Positions 54,651 through 63,202 of a stretch of DNA of 64,000 bases are shown in pieces. A program made the translations under genes and the position numbers. Below the pieces are notes generated by a model, which saw only the letters and a program-made list of their open reading frames with translations, was not told the origin of the DNA and made no database searches. The stretch is from NCBI RefSeq assembly GCF_020400605.1, contig NZ_JAINRD010000029.1:1-64000 (forward strand), read 5' to 3'. The DNA comes from Streptomyces aculeolatus (GTDB lineage Bacteria; Actinomycetota; Actinomycetes; Streptomycetales; Streptomycetaceae). Each line of letters starts with the position of its first letter. Position 1 is the first letter of the stretch.

Positions 54651-54695
54651 GGTGTTTCCGCGGGTCGGTCCCTCCGTCGCAGGAAGGACCCATCC

Positions 54696-56756
54696 GTGCA
54701 GCATTCCCCCAGGTCACGACCACAGAACCGGCCCGAGGACGAGCCGGGGCAGCCGGCCGCACCCGACGCCGCAGAACCGGCCCGGGAGGCCGCGGACCAC
54801 CCGGCACCGGGCGCCGGCGACCCGGCCAGGGCGGCAACCGCCGCCCTGGTCGGCCGACTGCTCGCCGACGGCGCCCCGCCGTTCGCCGTGCTGCGCCGCC
54901 GCACCCCGGGCCGCCCCGACGCGCCCGTCGAGGTCCTCCTCGGCGCCGTCCACGAGGTGGACCGGCTCGCGGACATCCCCGAGGGCCGGGCGCCCGGCGC
55001 CGCGGGCGCGCTCGCGCTCGTGCCGTACCGGCAGATCCGCGAGCGCGGCTTCGACGTCCGCGACGACGGCACCCCGCTGGCCGTCCTCGTCCCCGACGAG
55101 GTCCACGAGCTGCCCGCCGCCGCGCTGCTCGACGCCCTGCCGGCGCACGCCGTGCGCGTCACCGGCGGCGCCTTCGACGTGCCGGACGAGGAGTACGCCG
55201 GAATCGTCGGCCGCGTCCTCGCCGACGAGATCGGCACCGGCGAGGGCGCCAACTTCGTCGTCCGGCGCACCTACGAGGGCCGGATCGACGGCTTTGGCGC
55301 CGCCGACGCGCTCGCCCTCTTCCGCCGGCTGCTGGCCGGCGAGCAGGGCGCGTACTGGACCTTCGTCGTGCACCGCCCCGGCGAGCGCACCCTCGTCGGC
55401 GCCAGTCCCGAGGTGCACGTGCGGATGTCCGGCGGCACCGTCGTGATGAACCCCATCAGCGGCACGTACCGCTACCCGCCCGGCGGCCCCGACCGCGCCG
55501 GACTCCTCGCCTTCCTGCACGACGCCAAGGAGATCGAGGAGCTCTCCATGGTCGTCGACGAGGAGCTGAAGATGATGTGCACCGTCGCGCAGGAGGGCGG
55601 GGTCGTCGTCGGGCCGCGGCTGAAGGAGATGGCGCACCTGGCGCACACCGAGTACGAACTGCGCGGCCGCACCGCGCTCGACGCGCGCGAGGTGCTGCGC
55701 GAGACGATGTTCGCGGCGACCGTGACCGGCTCCCCCGTACAGAACGCCTGCCGCGTCATCGAGCGCCACGAGCCCCCCGGCCGGGACGGCCGGGGCCGCG
55801 GCTACTACTCGGGCGCACTCGCCCTCCTCGGCCGCGACGACGGCGGCGCCCAGACCCTGGACTCCCCCATTCTCATCCGCACCGCCGACATCGCCGCGGA
55901 CGGCCTGCTGCGGGTGCCCGTCGGCGCCACGCTGGTCCGCGGCTCAAGGCCGGCCGACGAGGTCGCCGAGACCCACGCCAAGGCCGCCGGGGTGCTCGCC
56001 GCGCTCGGCGTACGCCCCCCGCGCCCGCAGCCGGCCGGCGGGCCGGGACCGGGCTTCGCCGCGGACCCGGAGGTGCAGGCGGCGCTGGCGGCCCGCAGGA
56101 CGCGCCTGTCGCCGTTCTGGCTGCGCATGCAGGGCACGGCGGACACCGGCCGGGCGGCGGCCGGGCGGGTGCTGGTGGTGGACGGCGAGGACACGTTCAC
56201 CGCGATGCTCGCCCACGTCCTGCGCGCCTCGGGCGCGGAGGTGGACGTACGCCGCTTCGACGCGCCCGGCCTACGGGACGCGGCGCTGGCGCACGAGGGC
56301 CCGGTCGTGCTCGGCCCGGGGCCCGGCGACCCGGCGGACGCCGCCGACCCCAGGATGCGCTTCCTGCGCGGCCTGGCCGCCGAGCTGCTGGCCGGGCACC
56401 GGCACGGCCTGCTCGGCGTCTGCCTGGGCCACGAACTCCTCGCCGCCGAGCTGGGGTTGCCGCTGGTCCGCAAGGACGTGCCGTACCAGGGGGCGCAGGA
56501 GGAGATCGACTTCTTCGGGCGGCCCGAGACGGTCGGCTTCTACAGCACGTACACCGCCCGCTGCGACGACGGCGCCGCCGCGGCGCTGGCGGCGGCGCGC
56601 GGCGTCGAGCTGAGCCGCGACCCGCGCAGCGGCGACGTGTACGCGCTGCGCGGGCCCGGCTTCGCCGGGGTGCAGTTCCATCCGGAGTCGGTGCTGACCC
56701 TGGACGGCGACCGGCTGGTGCGGGAGCTGCTGGCGGCGGTGCTGGTACGGGGCTGA
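54696..56756 (+). CDS. trpE: Fused anthranilate synthase (TrpE-TrpG)
   Basis: A 686-aa fusion of the chorismate-binding component I (residues about 35-470) and a glutamine amidotransferase (about 500-686). Component I motifs are FVVHRPGERTLVGASPEVHVRMSGGTVVMNPISGTYR and KEIEELSMVVDEELKMMCTV. The amidotransferase triad is C576 in LGVCLGHE, H662 and E664 in VQFHPES. It makes anthranilate for tryptophan or for secondary metabolites. A 45-residue Pro/Ala/Glu-rich N-terminus precedes the domain. GTG 54696 has AGGAAGGA seven bases upstream. It is under trp attenuation. Confidence 0.95.
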   Translation: MQHSPRSRPQNRPEDEPGQPAAPDAAEPAREAADHPAPGAGDPARAATAALVGRLLADGAPPFAVLRRRTPGRPDAPVEVLLGAVHEVDRLADIPEGRAPGAAGALALVPYRQIRERGFDVRDDGTPLAVLVPDEVHELPAAALLDALPAHAVRVTGGAFDVPDEEYAGIVGRVLADEIGTGEGANFVVRRTYEGRIDGFGAADALALFRRLLAGEQGAYWTFVVHRPGERTLVGASPEVHVRMSGGTVVMNPISGTYRYPPGGPDRAGLLAFLHDAKEIEELSMVVDEELKMMCTVAQEGGVVVGPRLKEMAHLAHTEYELRGRTALDAREVLRETMFAATVTGSPVQNACRVIERHEPPGRDGRGRGYYSGALALLGRDDGGAQTLDSPILIRTADIAADGLLRVPVGATLVRGSRPADEVAETHAKAAGVLAALGVRPPRPQPAGGPGPGFAADPEVQAALAARRTRLSPFWLRMQGTADTGRAAAGRVLVVDGEDTFTAMLAHVLRASGAEVDVRRFDAPGLRDAALAHEGPVVLGPGPGDPADAADPRMRFLRGLAAELLAGHRHGLLGVCLGHELLAAELGLPLVRKDVPYQGAQEEIDFFGRPETVGFYSTYTARCDDGAAAALAAARGVELSRDPRSGDVYALRGPGFAGVQFHPESVLTLDGDRLVRELLAAVLVRG

Positions 56757-56763
56757 AGGGCCG

Positions 56764-56798
56764 GGGCCGGCGGCCTGCGCGGAGCAGACCGCCGGCCC
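56764..56798 (+). terminator. Terminator after trpE
   Basis: GGGCCGGCGG and CCGCCGGCCC form a perfect 10-bp stem with a 15-nt loop, starting seven bases after the trpE stop, between the convergent trpE and phosphofructokinase genes. Confidence 0.65.
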
Positions 56799-56832
56799 GT
56801 ACCGGCGCCCGACAGCTCAGCCGCTCAGCAGC

Positions 56833-57861
56833 TCAGCCGAAGAAGACGCCGACCTCCTCGTACAGCTTGGGGTCCACGGTCTTGATCCGCGCCGTGGCGG
56901 CGGCGAGCGGCACGCGCACCACGTCGGTGCCCTGGAGGGCGACCATCTTGCCCCAGTCCTCGTCGTGCACCGCCTCGATGGCGTGCAGCCCGAAGCGGCT
57001 GGCGAGCCAGCGGTCGTACGCGCTGGGCGTACCGCCCCGCTGCACGTGCCCCAGCACGGTCGTGCGGGCCTCCTTGCCCGTACGCCGCTCGATCTCCTTC
57101 GCCAGCCACTCGCCGACGCCCGACAGCCGGACGTGGCCGAAGGCGTCCAGGGACTCGTCCTTGAGCACCATGTCGCCGTCCTTCGGCATCGCGCCCTCCG
57201 CCACGCACACGATGGGCGCGTAGCTGGCCTTGAAGCGGGAGGTCACCCAGCCGCAGACCTTGTCGACGTCGAAGCGCTGCTCGGGGATGAGGATCACGTT
57301 GGCGCCGCCGGCGAGCCCGGAGTGCAGGGCGATCCAGCCGGCGTGCCGTCCCATCACCTCGACGACGAGGACGCGCATGTGGGACTCGGCCGTGGTGTGC
57401 AGCCGGTCGATCGCCTCGGTCGCGATGTTGACCGCGGTGTCGAAGCCGAAGGTGTAGTCGGTGGCGGAGAGGTCGTTGTCGATGGTCTTCGGTACGCCGA
57501 CGACCTGGATGCCGTACTCGTCGGCAAGCCGCTGGGCGACGCCGAGGGTGTCCTCGCCGCCGATGGCGATGAGCGAGTCCACCTCCAGCTTCGCCATGTT
57601 CTCCTTGATGCGCTTGATGCCCCCCTCGACCTTGAGGGGGTTGGTACGCGACGACCCGAGGATGGTTCCGCCACGCGGCAGGATGCCGCGGACGGCGGGG
57701 ATGTCCAGGGTGACGGTGTCGGCCTCCAGCGGCCCGCGCCAGCCGTCCCGGAAGCCGGTGAACTCGTACCCGTACTCCTGGACGCCCTTGCGGACGACGG
57801 CCCGGATGACCGCGTTGAGCCCGGGGCAGTCACCGCCACCGGTCAGTACTCCTACCCGCAT
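56833..57861 (-). CDS. pfp: 6-phosphofructokinase, probably PPi-dependent (Pfp type)
   Basis: A 342-aa group III phosphofructokinase. Motifs are VGVLTGGGDCPGLNAVIRAVV (phosphoryl donor loop, 3-23), GGTILGSSRTNP, PKTIDNDLSATDYTFGFDTA (catalytic Asp, fructose-6-P site) and VEVMGRHAGWIAL. The donor-specificity position reads G-G-E-D104-T and K125 is present. ATP enzymes have Gly where this protein has Asp104, whereas PPi enzymes such as that of Amycolatopsis methanolica carry Asp. PPi is thus the likely donor, making the step reversible. ATG 57861 begins MRVGVLTGG with AAGGG upstream; the longer reading is unsupported. Confidence 0.9.
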   Translation of the reverse strand: MRVGVLTGGGDCPGLNAVIRAVVRKGVQEYGYEFTGFRDGWRGPLEADTVTLDIPAVRGILPRGGTILGSSRTNPLKVEGGIKRIKENMAKLEVDSLIAIGGEDTLGVAQRLADEYGIQVVGVPKTIDNDLSATDYTFGFDTAVNIATEAIDRLHTTAESHMRVLVVEVMGRHAGWIALHSGLAGGANVILIPEQRFDVDKVCGWVTSRFKASYAPIVCVAEGAMPKDGDMVLKDESLDAFGHVRLSGVGEWLAKEIERRTGKEARTTVLGHVQRGGTPSAYDRWLASRFGLHAIEAVHDEDWGKMVALQGTDVVRVPLAAATARIKTVDPKLYEEVGVFFG

Positions 57862-58017
57862 CACAGGTTTCCCTTCTGACGGTCGTGACCCCGCTGCAGC
57901 AACGCTAACGGTGATCCACCTCACACGACACGGAGCGAGCGGGATTCGCACACCAACCTGTCAATTAGGCGGCGGACTTCACTCGGAGGAGGGACCGGGA
58001 GGGTAAGAGAGGCCGGC

Positions 58018-58695
58018 TCAGTCGTCGTCGAGACCGCGCTCGATGGCGTAGCGGACGAGCTCGACGCGGTTGTGGAGCTGGAGCTTGCCGAGGGTGTTCT
58101 GCACGTGGTTCTGGACGGTGCGGTGGGAGATGACGAGGCGTTCTGCGATCTGCTTGTACGAGAGCCCCTTGGCGACGAGGCGCAGCACCTCGGTCTCGCG
58201 GTCGGTGAGCTTGGGCACCTCGGGCTCGTCGCCGCTCCCGGCGACGGGCTCCCCGGCCAGCCGCCGGTACTCGCCGAGCACGAGGCCGGCGAGACCGGGC
58301 GTGAACACCGGGTCGCCCTGGGCGGTGCGGTGGACGGCGTCGATCAGCTCCTCGGTGCTGGCGGACTTCACGAGGTAGCCGGTGGCGCCGGACTTGACGG
58401 CTTCGAGGACGTCGGCGTGCTCCCCGCTGGCGGACAGCACGAGCACCCGCACGCCGGGCTGGGCGCCGACGACCTCCTTGCAGACCTGCACGCCGGGCAG
58501 GCCGGGGAGGTTGAGGTCCAGCACCAGCACGTCGGGGCCCGCGGCCCGCGCCCGCCGCACGGCCTGCGGCCCGTCCCCGGCGGTGGCCACGACGGCGAAG
58601 CCGGCGGCGGCCAGATCCCGGGCGACGGCGTCGCGCCACATGGGGTGGTCGTCGACGACCATCACCTTGACCCCGTCCCTGCCTTCTCCGCCCAC
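58018..58695 (-). CDS. macR: MacR-like NarL/LuxR-type response regulator
   Basis: A 225-aa response regulator. Its receiver domain has VDDHPMW, the phospho-acceptor D60 (VLVLDLNLPG), Ser/Thr switch and K110 (GYLVKSAS). The C-terminal LuxR HTH is KLTDRETEVLRLVAKGLSYKQIAERLVISHRTVQNHVQNTLGKL (about 160-203). Gene order next to phosphofructokinase and the kinase with MacS-like N-terminus identifies it as the likely counterpart of S. coelicolor MacR (SCO2120). GTG 58695 has AAAGGAG five bases upstream; an ATG at 58743 is an alternative. It is separated from its kinase by 629 bp with a tandem duplication. Confidence 0.9.
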   Translation of the reverse strand: MGGEGRDGVKVMVVDDHPMWRDAVARDLAAAGFAVVATAGDGPQAVRRARAAGPDVLVLDLNLPGLPGVQVCKEVVGAQPGVRVLVLSASGEHADVLEAVKSGATGYLVKSASTEELIDAVHRTAQGDPVFTPGLAGLVLGEYRRLAGEPVAGSGDEPEVPKLTDRETEVLRLVAKGLSYKQIAERLVISHRTVQNHVQNTLGKLQLHNRVELVRYAIERGLDDD

Positions 58696-59324
58696 CCCGA
58701 CTCCTTTCCCTGCGGCGACCGTCCGGGAACCATGGTGGCGCATGTATCTCGTCCCGGCACGTACCGCCTCCCGCGGGGCCGCACGGACGCCCGGGGCAGG
58801 GCCGGAGGGTGCGGGCGGGGGGCGTCCACGCGGAAGCGCTGCGCGCGCCGCGGTCAGGGAACCGACAAAGCCGAGCGGCGGCACGCGGCCGTGGTACCGA
58901 GGGCACCGGCGGGCGCCCCGCCCGCTGACCGCGCCGGCGCCGCAGCAAAGCCCCGGCACGCGGGGGCCGCACGAACGCCCTGAGCGGGGGCGGAGGGTGC
59001 GGAGCAGCGGGCGTCCACGCGAAAGCGCTGCGCGCGCCGCGGTCAGGGAACCGGCAGAGCCGGGCGGCGGCACGCGGCCGCTGGGCCGAGGGCACCGGCG
59101 GGCGCCCCGCCCGCTGACCGCGCCGGCCGCAGCAGAGGCCCGGCACGCGGGCCGCCGTCCGGGCCGGGCAGCCGAGGCCGTGCCTGACCCGCGGCCGCGA
59201 AGGCGCGTACCGCTGCGGCCTGCTCGGCAGGGCGTGCACCGGGGGCACACGGTGGCATGACGGTCCCCACGCCTCGGGCGGAGGCACGCGGCCGTGGGGG
59301 CCGTGTCTCAGGTGGCGAGGGGGG
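58696..59324. other. 629-bp gap between macS and macR
   Basis: The gap contains no convincing gene. Long open frames exist on both strands because of GC content, but they are Arg/Pro/Gly-rich shadows. It is dominated by the 188-bp tandem duplication at 58775-59150. A possible third, degenerate fragment (GGCACGCGGCCGTGG) is at 59284-59298. Confidence 0.6.
58775..59150. repeat. Two tandem copies of a 188-bp unit
   Basis: Copy 1 (about 58775-58962) and copy 2 (about 58963-59150) are direct repeats offset by 187-189 bp. Shared blocks include GCGTCCACGCGGAAGCGCTG against GCGTCCACGCGAAAGCGCTG (58822 and 59011), the exact GGCACCGGCGGGCGCCCCGC (58902 and 59091) and CCCGGCACGCGG (58952 and 59139). 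Differences are scattered substitutions and 1-2 bp indels. Offsets not divisible by three argue against a coding repeat. Confidence 0.85.
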
Positions 59325-60551
59325 TCATTTCCGGGGGGTGCGGACGTTCGGGGGGAGGCGGAGTTCCACTTCTGTGCCCTGGGTGGGGGTCGAGACCCAC
59401 TCCGCCGTGCCGCCCAGGTCGCGCAGCCGGCCGCGGATGGACTGCGCGACGCCCAGGCGGCCCTCGGCCTCCGCCGCCGCCAGGCGGCCCCGCGGGATCC
59501 CGGGGCCGTCGTCCCGTACGGTCACCACCACCGTGCCGTCCGGCTCCTCCTCCAGCAGCACCCACGCCCGCGCCTCCGGGCCCACGTGCGTGCGTACGTT
59601 GTCGAGCGCCGCGGCCACCGCCGCCGTCAGCTCCCGGGCCGCGTGCGTCTCCCGCGCCACCGGCGAGCCCGGCTCCGCGACCGAGACGTACGGGCCGCTC
59701 AGCGCCAGCAGGAGCAGCCGCAGGGACGTCTCGCCCGCCGCCGAGCCGTCGTCCGGCTCCCCGCCGCCGGCCCTGCCCCCGGCCGCGTCCGAACGCTCCG
59801 CCGCCGGCGCCGTCCGCTGCGCCGGCAGGCGCGCGCCCATCACCAGCGTCCGCAGCGCCGCCTCCTGCTCACCGGCAAGCCGGCCCAGTTCCTTGGCCTC
59901 GCCGCCGATCGCCGCCCCGCGGCGCTGGACCAGCGCCAGCACCTGCAGCACGCTGTCGTGGATGTCGCGCGCCAGCCGCTCCCGCTCCCGCGTCGCCGCC
60001 TCGATCTGCAGTGCCCGCGCGAGCGTCCGCTCACTGGTCCGCGCCACCTCCACGATGTAGCCGATCGCCGTCGACGCGACCATCAGCAGCACGATGTTGT
60101 GGAAGTTGTCCTGCACCACCTCGCCGCGCTGCACGATGTTCGACAGCCCCACCGCCGCCGACGACGCCGCGCCCCAGCGCCAGCCGCCCTTGATCGCGAA
60201 GCCCAGCACCGAGCCCGCCGCCCAGATCGACGGCAGCGTGGTCGCGCCGTCGTCGATGCGCTCCGGCGTCTCCACGGGGATCGTCAGCAGGATGCCGGTC
60301 AGCGTGAGCGTGATGTCCGCCGCGAGGAACCGGTACGTGCAGCGCTCCGCCGACGAGACCCGGCGGAAGGTGGCCAGCGTCCACAGCGTGAGGACCGCGA
60401 GGTAGGCCCAGCCCAGCGCCGGGCGCGCGACGGCGTCGTGCCGGTGTGCGAACTGCGCCACCGCGTACGCGAGCGTCAGCACCCGGAAGTACGTCAGCGC
60501 CTGCCACAGCGGCTGCTCCACCGACATCCGCCGCTTGCTCTGCCCGGCCAT
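59325..60551 (-). CDS. macS: MacS-like sensor histidine kinase
   Basis: A 408-aa membrane sensor kinase. Five or six membrane helices are in residues 15-170. A dimerisation domain (HisKA_3) carries the phospho-acceptor H198 in ERLARDIHDSVLQVLALVQRR. The HATPase domain has the N box (AALDNVRTHV) and G1 box (DDGPGIP), ending in GTEVELRLP. A low-complexity Gly/Ala/Glu insert sits at about 250-280. The membrane N-terminus and locus resemble S. coelicolor MacS (SCO2121), which with MacR controls morphogenetic membrane proteins. ATG 60551 (MAGQSKRRMS) has GGGGAG nine bases upstream. Confidence 0.92.
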   Translation of the reverse strand: MAGQSKRRMSVEQPLWQALTYFRVLTLAYAVAQFAHRHDAVARPALGWAYLAVLTLWTLATFRRVSSAERCTYRFLAADITLTLTGILLTIPVETPERIDDGATTLPSIWAAGSVLGFAIKGGWRWGAASSAAVGLSNIVQRGEVVQDNFHNIVLLMVASTAIGYIVEVARTSERTLARALQIEAATRERERLARDIHDSVLQVLALVQRRGAAIGGEAKELGRLAGEQEAALRTLVMGARLPAQRTAPAAERSDAAGGRAGGGEPDDGSAAGETSLRLLLLALSGPYVSVAEPGSPVARETHAARELTAAVAAALDNVRTHVGPEARAWVLLEEEPDGTVVVTVRDDGPGIPRGRLAAAEAEGRLGVAQSIRGRLRDLGGTAEWVSTPTQGTEVELRLPPNVRTPRK

Positions 60552-60598
60552 CGCCCCGGCTCCCCTTCCCGCCCCTCCCGCACGTGCGGAACGCCGCA

Positions 60599-61417
60599 CT
60601 ACGCCGCGGCGTCCCGCCGGCCGCCGGCACCGGAGCCGCCGTCGGCCCGGTCGGACCTCTCGGCCTTCTCGGCCTTCTCCTCCGCCTTGCGGCGCTTGGC
60701 CTCGTCCGCCATCCGCCGCTTCGCCGCCGTCGCGTACTCGTCGACGTACTCCTGGCCGGAGAGCTTCATGATCTCGTACATGACCTCGTCGGTCACCGAA
60801 CGCAGGATGAACCTGTCGTGCTCCATGCCCTGGTACCGCGTGAAGTCCAGCGGCTTGCCGATCCGGATGCCGGGCCGCATGACCTTCGGCACCACCTGTC
60901 CGGGCGGCTGGATCTTCTCCGTGTCGATCATCGCCACCGGCAGCACCGGCGCCCCGCTGAGCAGCGCCAGCCGGCCGAGGCCGCCGGGCTTGCCGCGGTA
61001 GAGGCGGCCGTCGGGCGACCGCGTGCCCTCGGGGTAGATGCCGAACAGCTCGCCGCGCTCCAGCACGTCGAGACCGCTCTTGATCGCCGCCTCGCCGGCG
61101 CCGCGGCTGCCGGAGCGGTCGACCGGCAGTTGCCCGACGCCTTTGAAGAAGGCCGCGGTCAGCCGGCCCTTGACGCCCGGGGTGGTGAAGTACTCCGCCT
61201 TCGCGATGAAGGTGACCTTCCGGTGCAGCATGGAGGGCAGGAAGAACGAGTCGGAGAAGGAGAGATGGTTGCTCGCGAGGATCGCGGCACCGGTGTCCGG
61301 CACGTTCTCCATGCCTTCCACCCAGGGACGGAAGACGAGCCTCAGACTGTTGCCGAGGGACATCTTCATCGCGCTGTAGAACAACCGGGGCCTCCTGCGA
61401 TCTGCTCGTGTGACCAT
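60599..61417 (-). CDS. 1-acyl-glycerol-3-phosphate acyltransferase (PlsC family)
   Basis: A 272-aa membrane-associated acyltransferase for phosphatidic acid synthesis or a related lipid. The catalytic H-x4-D is in ILASNHLSFSDSFFLPSML (about residues 50-68), and GIYPEGTRSPDGRLYRGKPGG (about 121-141) provides the EGTR block. The C-terminus is a charged Lys/Glu/Arg-rich helix (about 230-272). ATG 61417 has AGGAG four bases upstream. It is divergent from the esterase gene across 177 bp. Confidence 0.93.
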   Translation of the reverse strand: MVTRADRRRPRLFYSAMKMSLGNSLRLVFRPWVEGMENVPDTGAAILASNHLSFSDSFFLPSMLHRKVTFIAKAEYFTTPGVKGRLTAAFFKGVGQLPVDRSGSRGAGEAAIKSGLDVLERGELFGIYPEGTRSPDGRLYRGKPGGLGRLALLSGAPVLPVAMIDTEKIQPPGQVVPKVMRPGIRIGKPLDFTRYQGMEHDRFILRSVTDEVMYEIMKLSGQEYVDEYATAAKRRMADEAKRRKAEEKAEKAERSDRADGGSGAGGRRDAAA

Positions 61418-61481
61418 AGCGCTCCTGGTCGGAGAGCGGTATCCGGGGCGGGCGGCCCGCCCGGGGCGCTCCCGGCCGCGG

Positions 61482-61507
61482 CGCGGACGCCCCGCGGGGC
61501 GTCCGCG
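61482..61507. repeat. 26-bp perfect palindrome
   Basis: A fully symmetric 26-base GC-only core, apart from one A:T pair per arm (arm: CGCGGACGCCCCG), in the divergent promoter region of plsC and the esterase. It has no loop, so it is more like an operator or recombination relic than a terminator, although cruciform formation is possible. Confidence 0.6.
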
Positions 61508-61594
61508 GGGGCCCGTCCGTCCGTACGGGGCAGTACGCTCAAGGCAGCGCCAGGCACGTATCCGCCGCCCGCCTGACACGATCGGAGTCCCGCC

Positions 61595-62407
61595 ATGCCG
61601 GTCCTTCCCGGAGCCGAGCCGTTCCGCCAGCCGGGTGGCGAGACGGGGGTGCTGGTCTGCCACGGTTTCACCGGCTCGCCCCAGTCCGTACGGCCGTGGG
61701 CCGAGCATCTCGCGGCCCGCGGCCTGACGGTCTCCATGCCGCTGCTGCCCGGGCACGGCACGCGCTGGCAGGACCTCCAGGTGACCCGCTGGCAGGACTG
61801 GTACGCGACGGTGGAGCGGGAGTTGCGCGAGCTGTCCGACCAGTGCGAGCGGGTCTTCCTGTGCGGGCTGTCCATGGGCGGCGCGCTGGTGCTGCGGCTG
61901 GCCGCGCTGCACGGGGACGCGGTCGCCGGCGTGGTCGCCGTCAACCCGCTGAACAAGCTGCACGGGCTGCTCCCGAAGGCCCTGCCCGCGGCCCGCTTCC
62001 TGGTGCGCAGCTCCCCCGGCGTCATCGACGACATCGCCAAGAAGGGCGCGTCCGAGACCGGCTACGACCGCGTGCCCCTGCACGCCGCGCACTCGCTGCG
62101 GCAGTTCCTCGCCCGCGTCGACGCCGAACTGCCCCAGGTGACGCAGCCGCTGCTGGTCCTGCACAGCCGGGTCGACCATGTCGTCTCGCCGCTGGATTCG
62201 GCCCGTATCCTCGGCCGGGTCTCGTCGCAGGACGTCACGGAGACCGTGCTGGAGGACAGCTACCACGTCGCCACCCTCGACCACGACGCGGAACGGATCT
62301 TCACGGCCACCGACGACTTCATCGACCGGCTCACCGTGCCGGCCGACGGCAGTGAGCAGCGGACGAGCGAGCAGCGGAAGGGGGCCCGGGCTCGTGGCAG
62401 AGCGTAA
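61595..62407 (+). CDS. Alpha/beta hydrolase (carboxylesterase / monoacylglycerol lipase type)
   Basis: A 270-aa serine hydrolase resembling the Est30/carboxylesterase YvaK group. The oxyanion motif HGFTGSP (about 23-29), the nucleophile S93 in FLCGLSMGGALVL, an acid in LLVLHSRVDHVVSP and the His in EDSYHVATLDHD form a complete catalytic site. The C-terminal 25 residues are charged and disordered. Its position beside a PlsC-type acyltransferase suggests lipid or ester metabolism, but the substrate is not evident. Confidence 0.92.
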   Translation: MPVLPGAEPFRQPGGETGVLVCHGFTGSPQSVRPWAEHLAARGLTVSMPLLPGHGTRWQDLQVTRWQDWYATVERELRELSDQCERVFLCGLSMGGALVLRLAALHGDAVAGVVAVNPLNKLHGLLPKALPAARFLVRSSPGVIDDIAKKGASETGYDRVPLHAAHSLRQFLARVDAELPQVTQPLLVLHSRVDHVVSPLDSARILGRVSSQDVTETVLEDSYHVATLDHDAERIFTATDDFIDRLTVPADGSEQRTSEQRKGARARGRA

Positions 62408-63089
62408 CCCGGACCGGGAGGACCCGCAGCAGGGCGACGGGTCCGCGGAGACGGAGCCGGCGGGCGCGGAGCCGACGAGGCCGGAGCCGACGGGGTCGGG
62501 CGGCGCGCCGCTGGACGAGGAGGCCGCGTGGGCCGAGATCGTCGCCGCGTTCGACGAGGACTCCATCGAGCCGCCGCACGAGCGGGCGGCGCGTGCCGCG
62601 GCCGCGGGCGAGGGCCCGCCGGACGGCGCTGAGGGCGGCCCGGCGGACCCGGGCGGCGCGGGCTCCGGCGGCGTCACCACCGCCGAGGGCCCGGCGGGCC
62701 CCGACGAGGACGGCGGCCCCGCGGGCGGCGGCGCCGGGCGGGGCGACGGCGCGACCTTCATCGTGTTCTCCGCGGGCACGGGACCGCGCGACTGGGAGGC
62801 GGCCGAGGCCTCCGACGACGACCTCGACGAGACCGACGAGGGCCACTTCGTCCCGCCCGAGCCGCCGCCGCTGCCGAAGGCGGACACGACGACCAAGTTC
62901 GCCTGGATCGCGGTCCTCGGCGGCCCGTTGCTCCTGCTGGTGATGCTCATCCTCCAGCAGCCCATGACCTGGTGGTCCTCGGTCCTGGGCATCGGCGGCT
63001 TCCTCGGCGGCTTCGCCACGCTCGTCGCCCGCATGCGCCCGGGCGGCGGGGACGACGACGAACCCCCGGGCGGCGGCGCGGTCGTCTAG
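62394..63089 (+). CDS. Acidic protein with two C-terminal membrane helices
   Basis: A 231-aa protein of unknown function. Residues 1-160 are disordered and rich in Glu, Asp, Pro, Gly and Ala, except for a short helical piece EEAAWAEIVAAFDEDSIEPP (about 41-60) that looks conserved in character. Two membrane helices at about 167-190 and 192-210 close the protein. The GTG at 62394 overlaps the esterase stop by 14 bp and follows GGAAGGGGG, so the genes are coupled. Small proteins of this design occur widely in Streptomyces without assigned roles. Confidence 0.82.
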   Translation: MAERNPDREDPQQGDGSAETEPAGAEPTRPEPTGSGGAPLDEEAAWAEIVAAFDEDSIEPPHERAARAAAAGEGPPDGAEGGPADPGGAGSGGVTTAEGPAGPDEDGGPAGGGAGRGDGATFIVFSAGTGPRDWEAAEASDDDLDETDEGHFVPPEPPPLPKADTTTKFAWIAVLGGPLLLLVMLILQQPMTWWSSVLGIGGFLGGFATLVARMRPGGGDDDEPPGGGAVV

Positions 63090-63202
63090 CGTCTGTCGTC
63101 CAGCAGCCCGCCGCCCGTTGACGGAACCCGTCCGGACGCCTCGGCGAAGTAGTGGTACAAGGCCCGGTGACGGGCGAGTCCACCACGTTCTGGAGGCGCT
63201 CG

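Noticed and set aside
58741..59250. Extended MacR N-terminus through the tandem repeat
   Set aside because: The extension would be Arg/Pro/Gly-rich and contain the non-triplet duplication; GTG 58695 has a good ribosome binding site next to the receiver domain.
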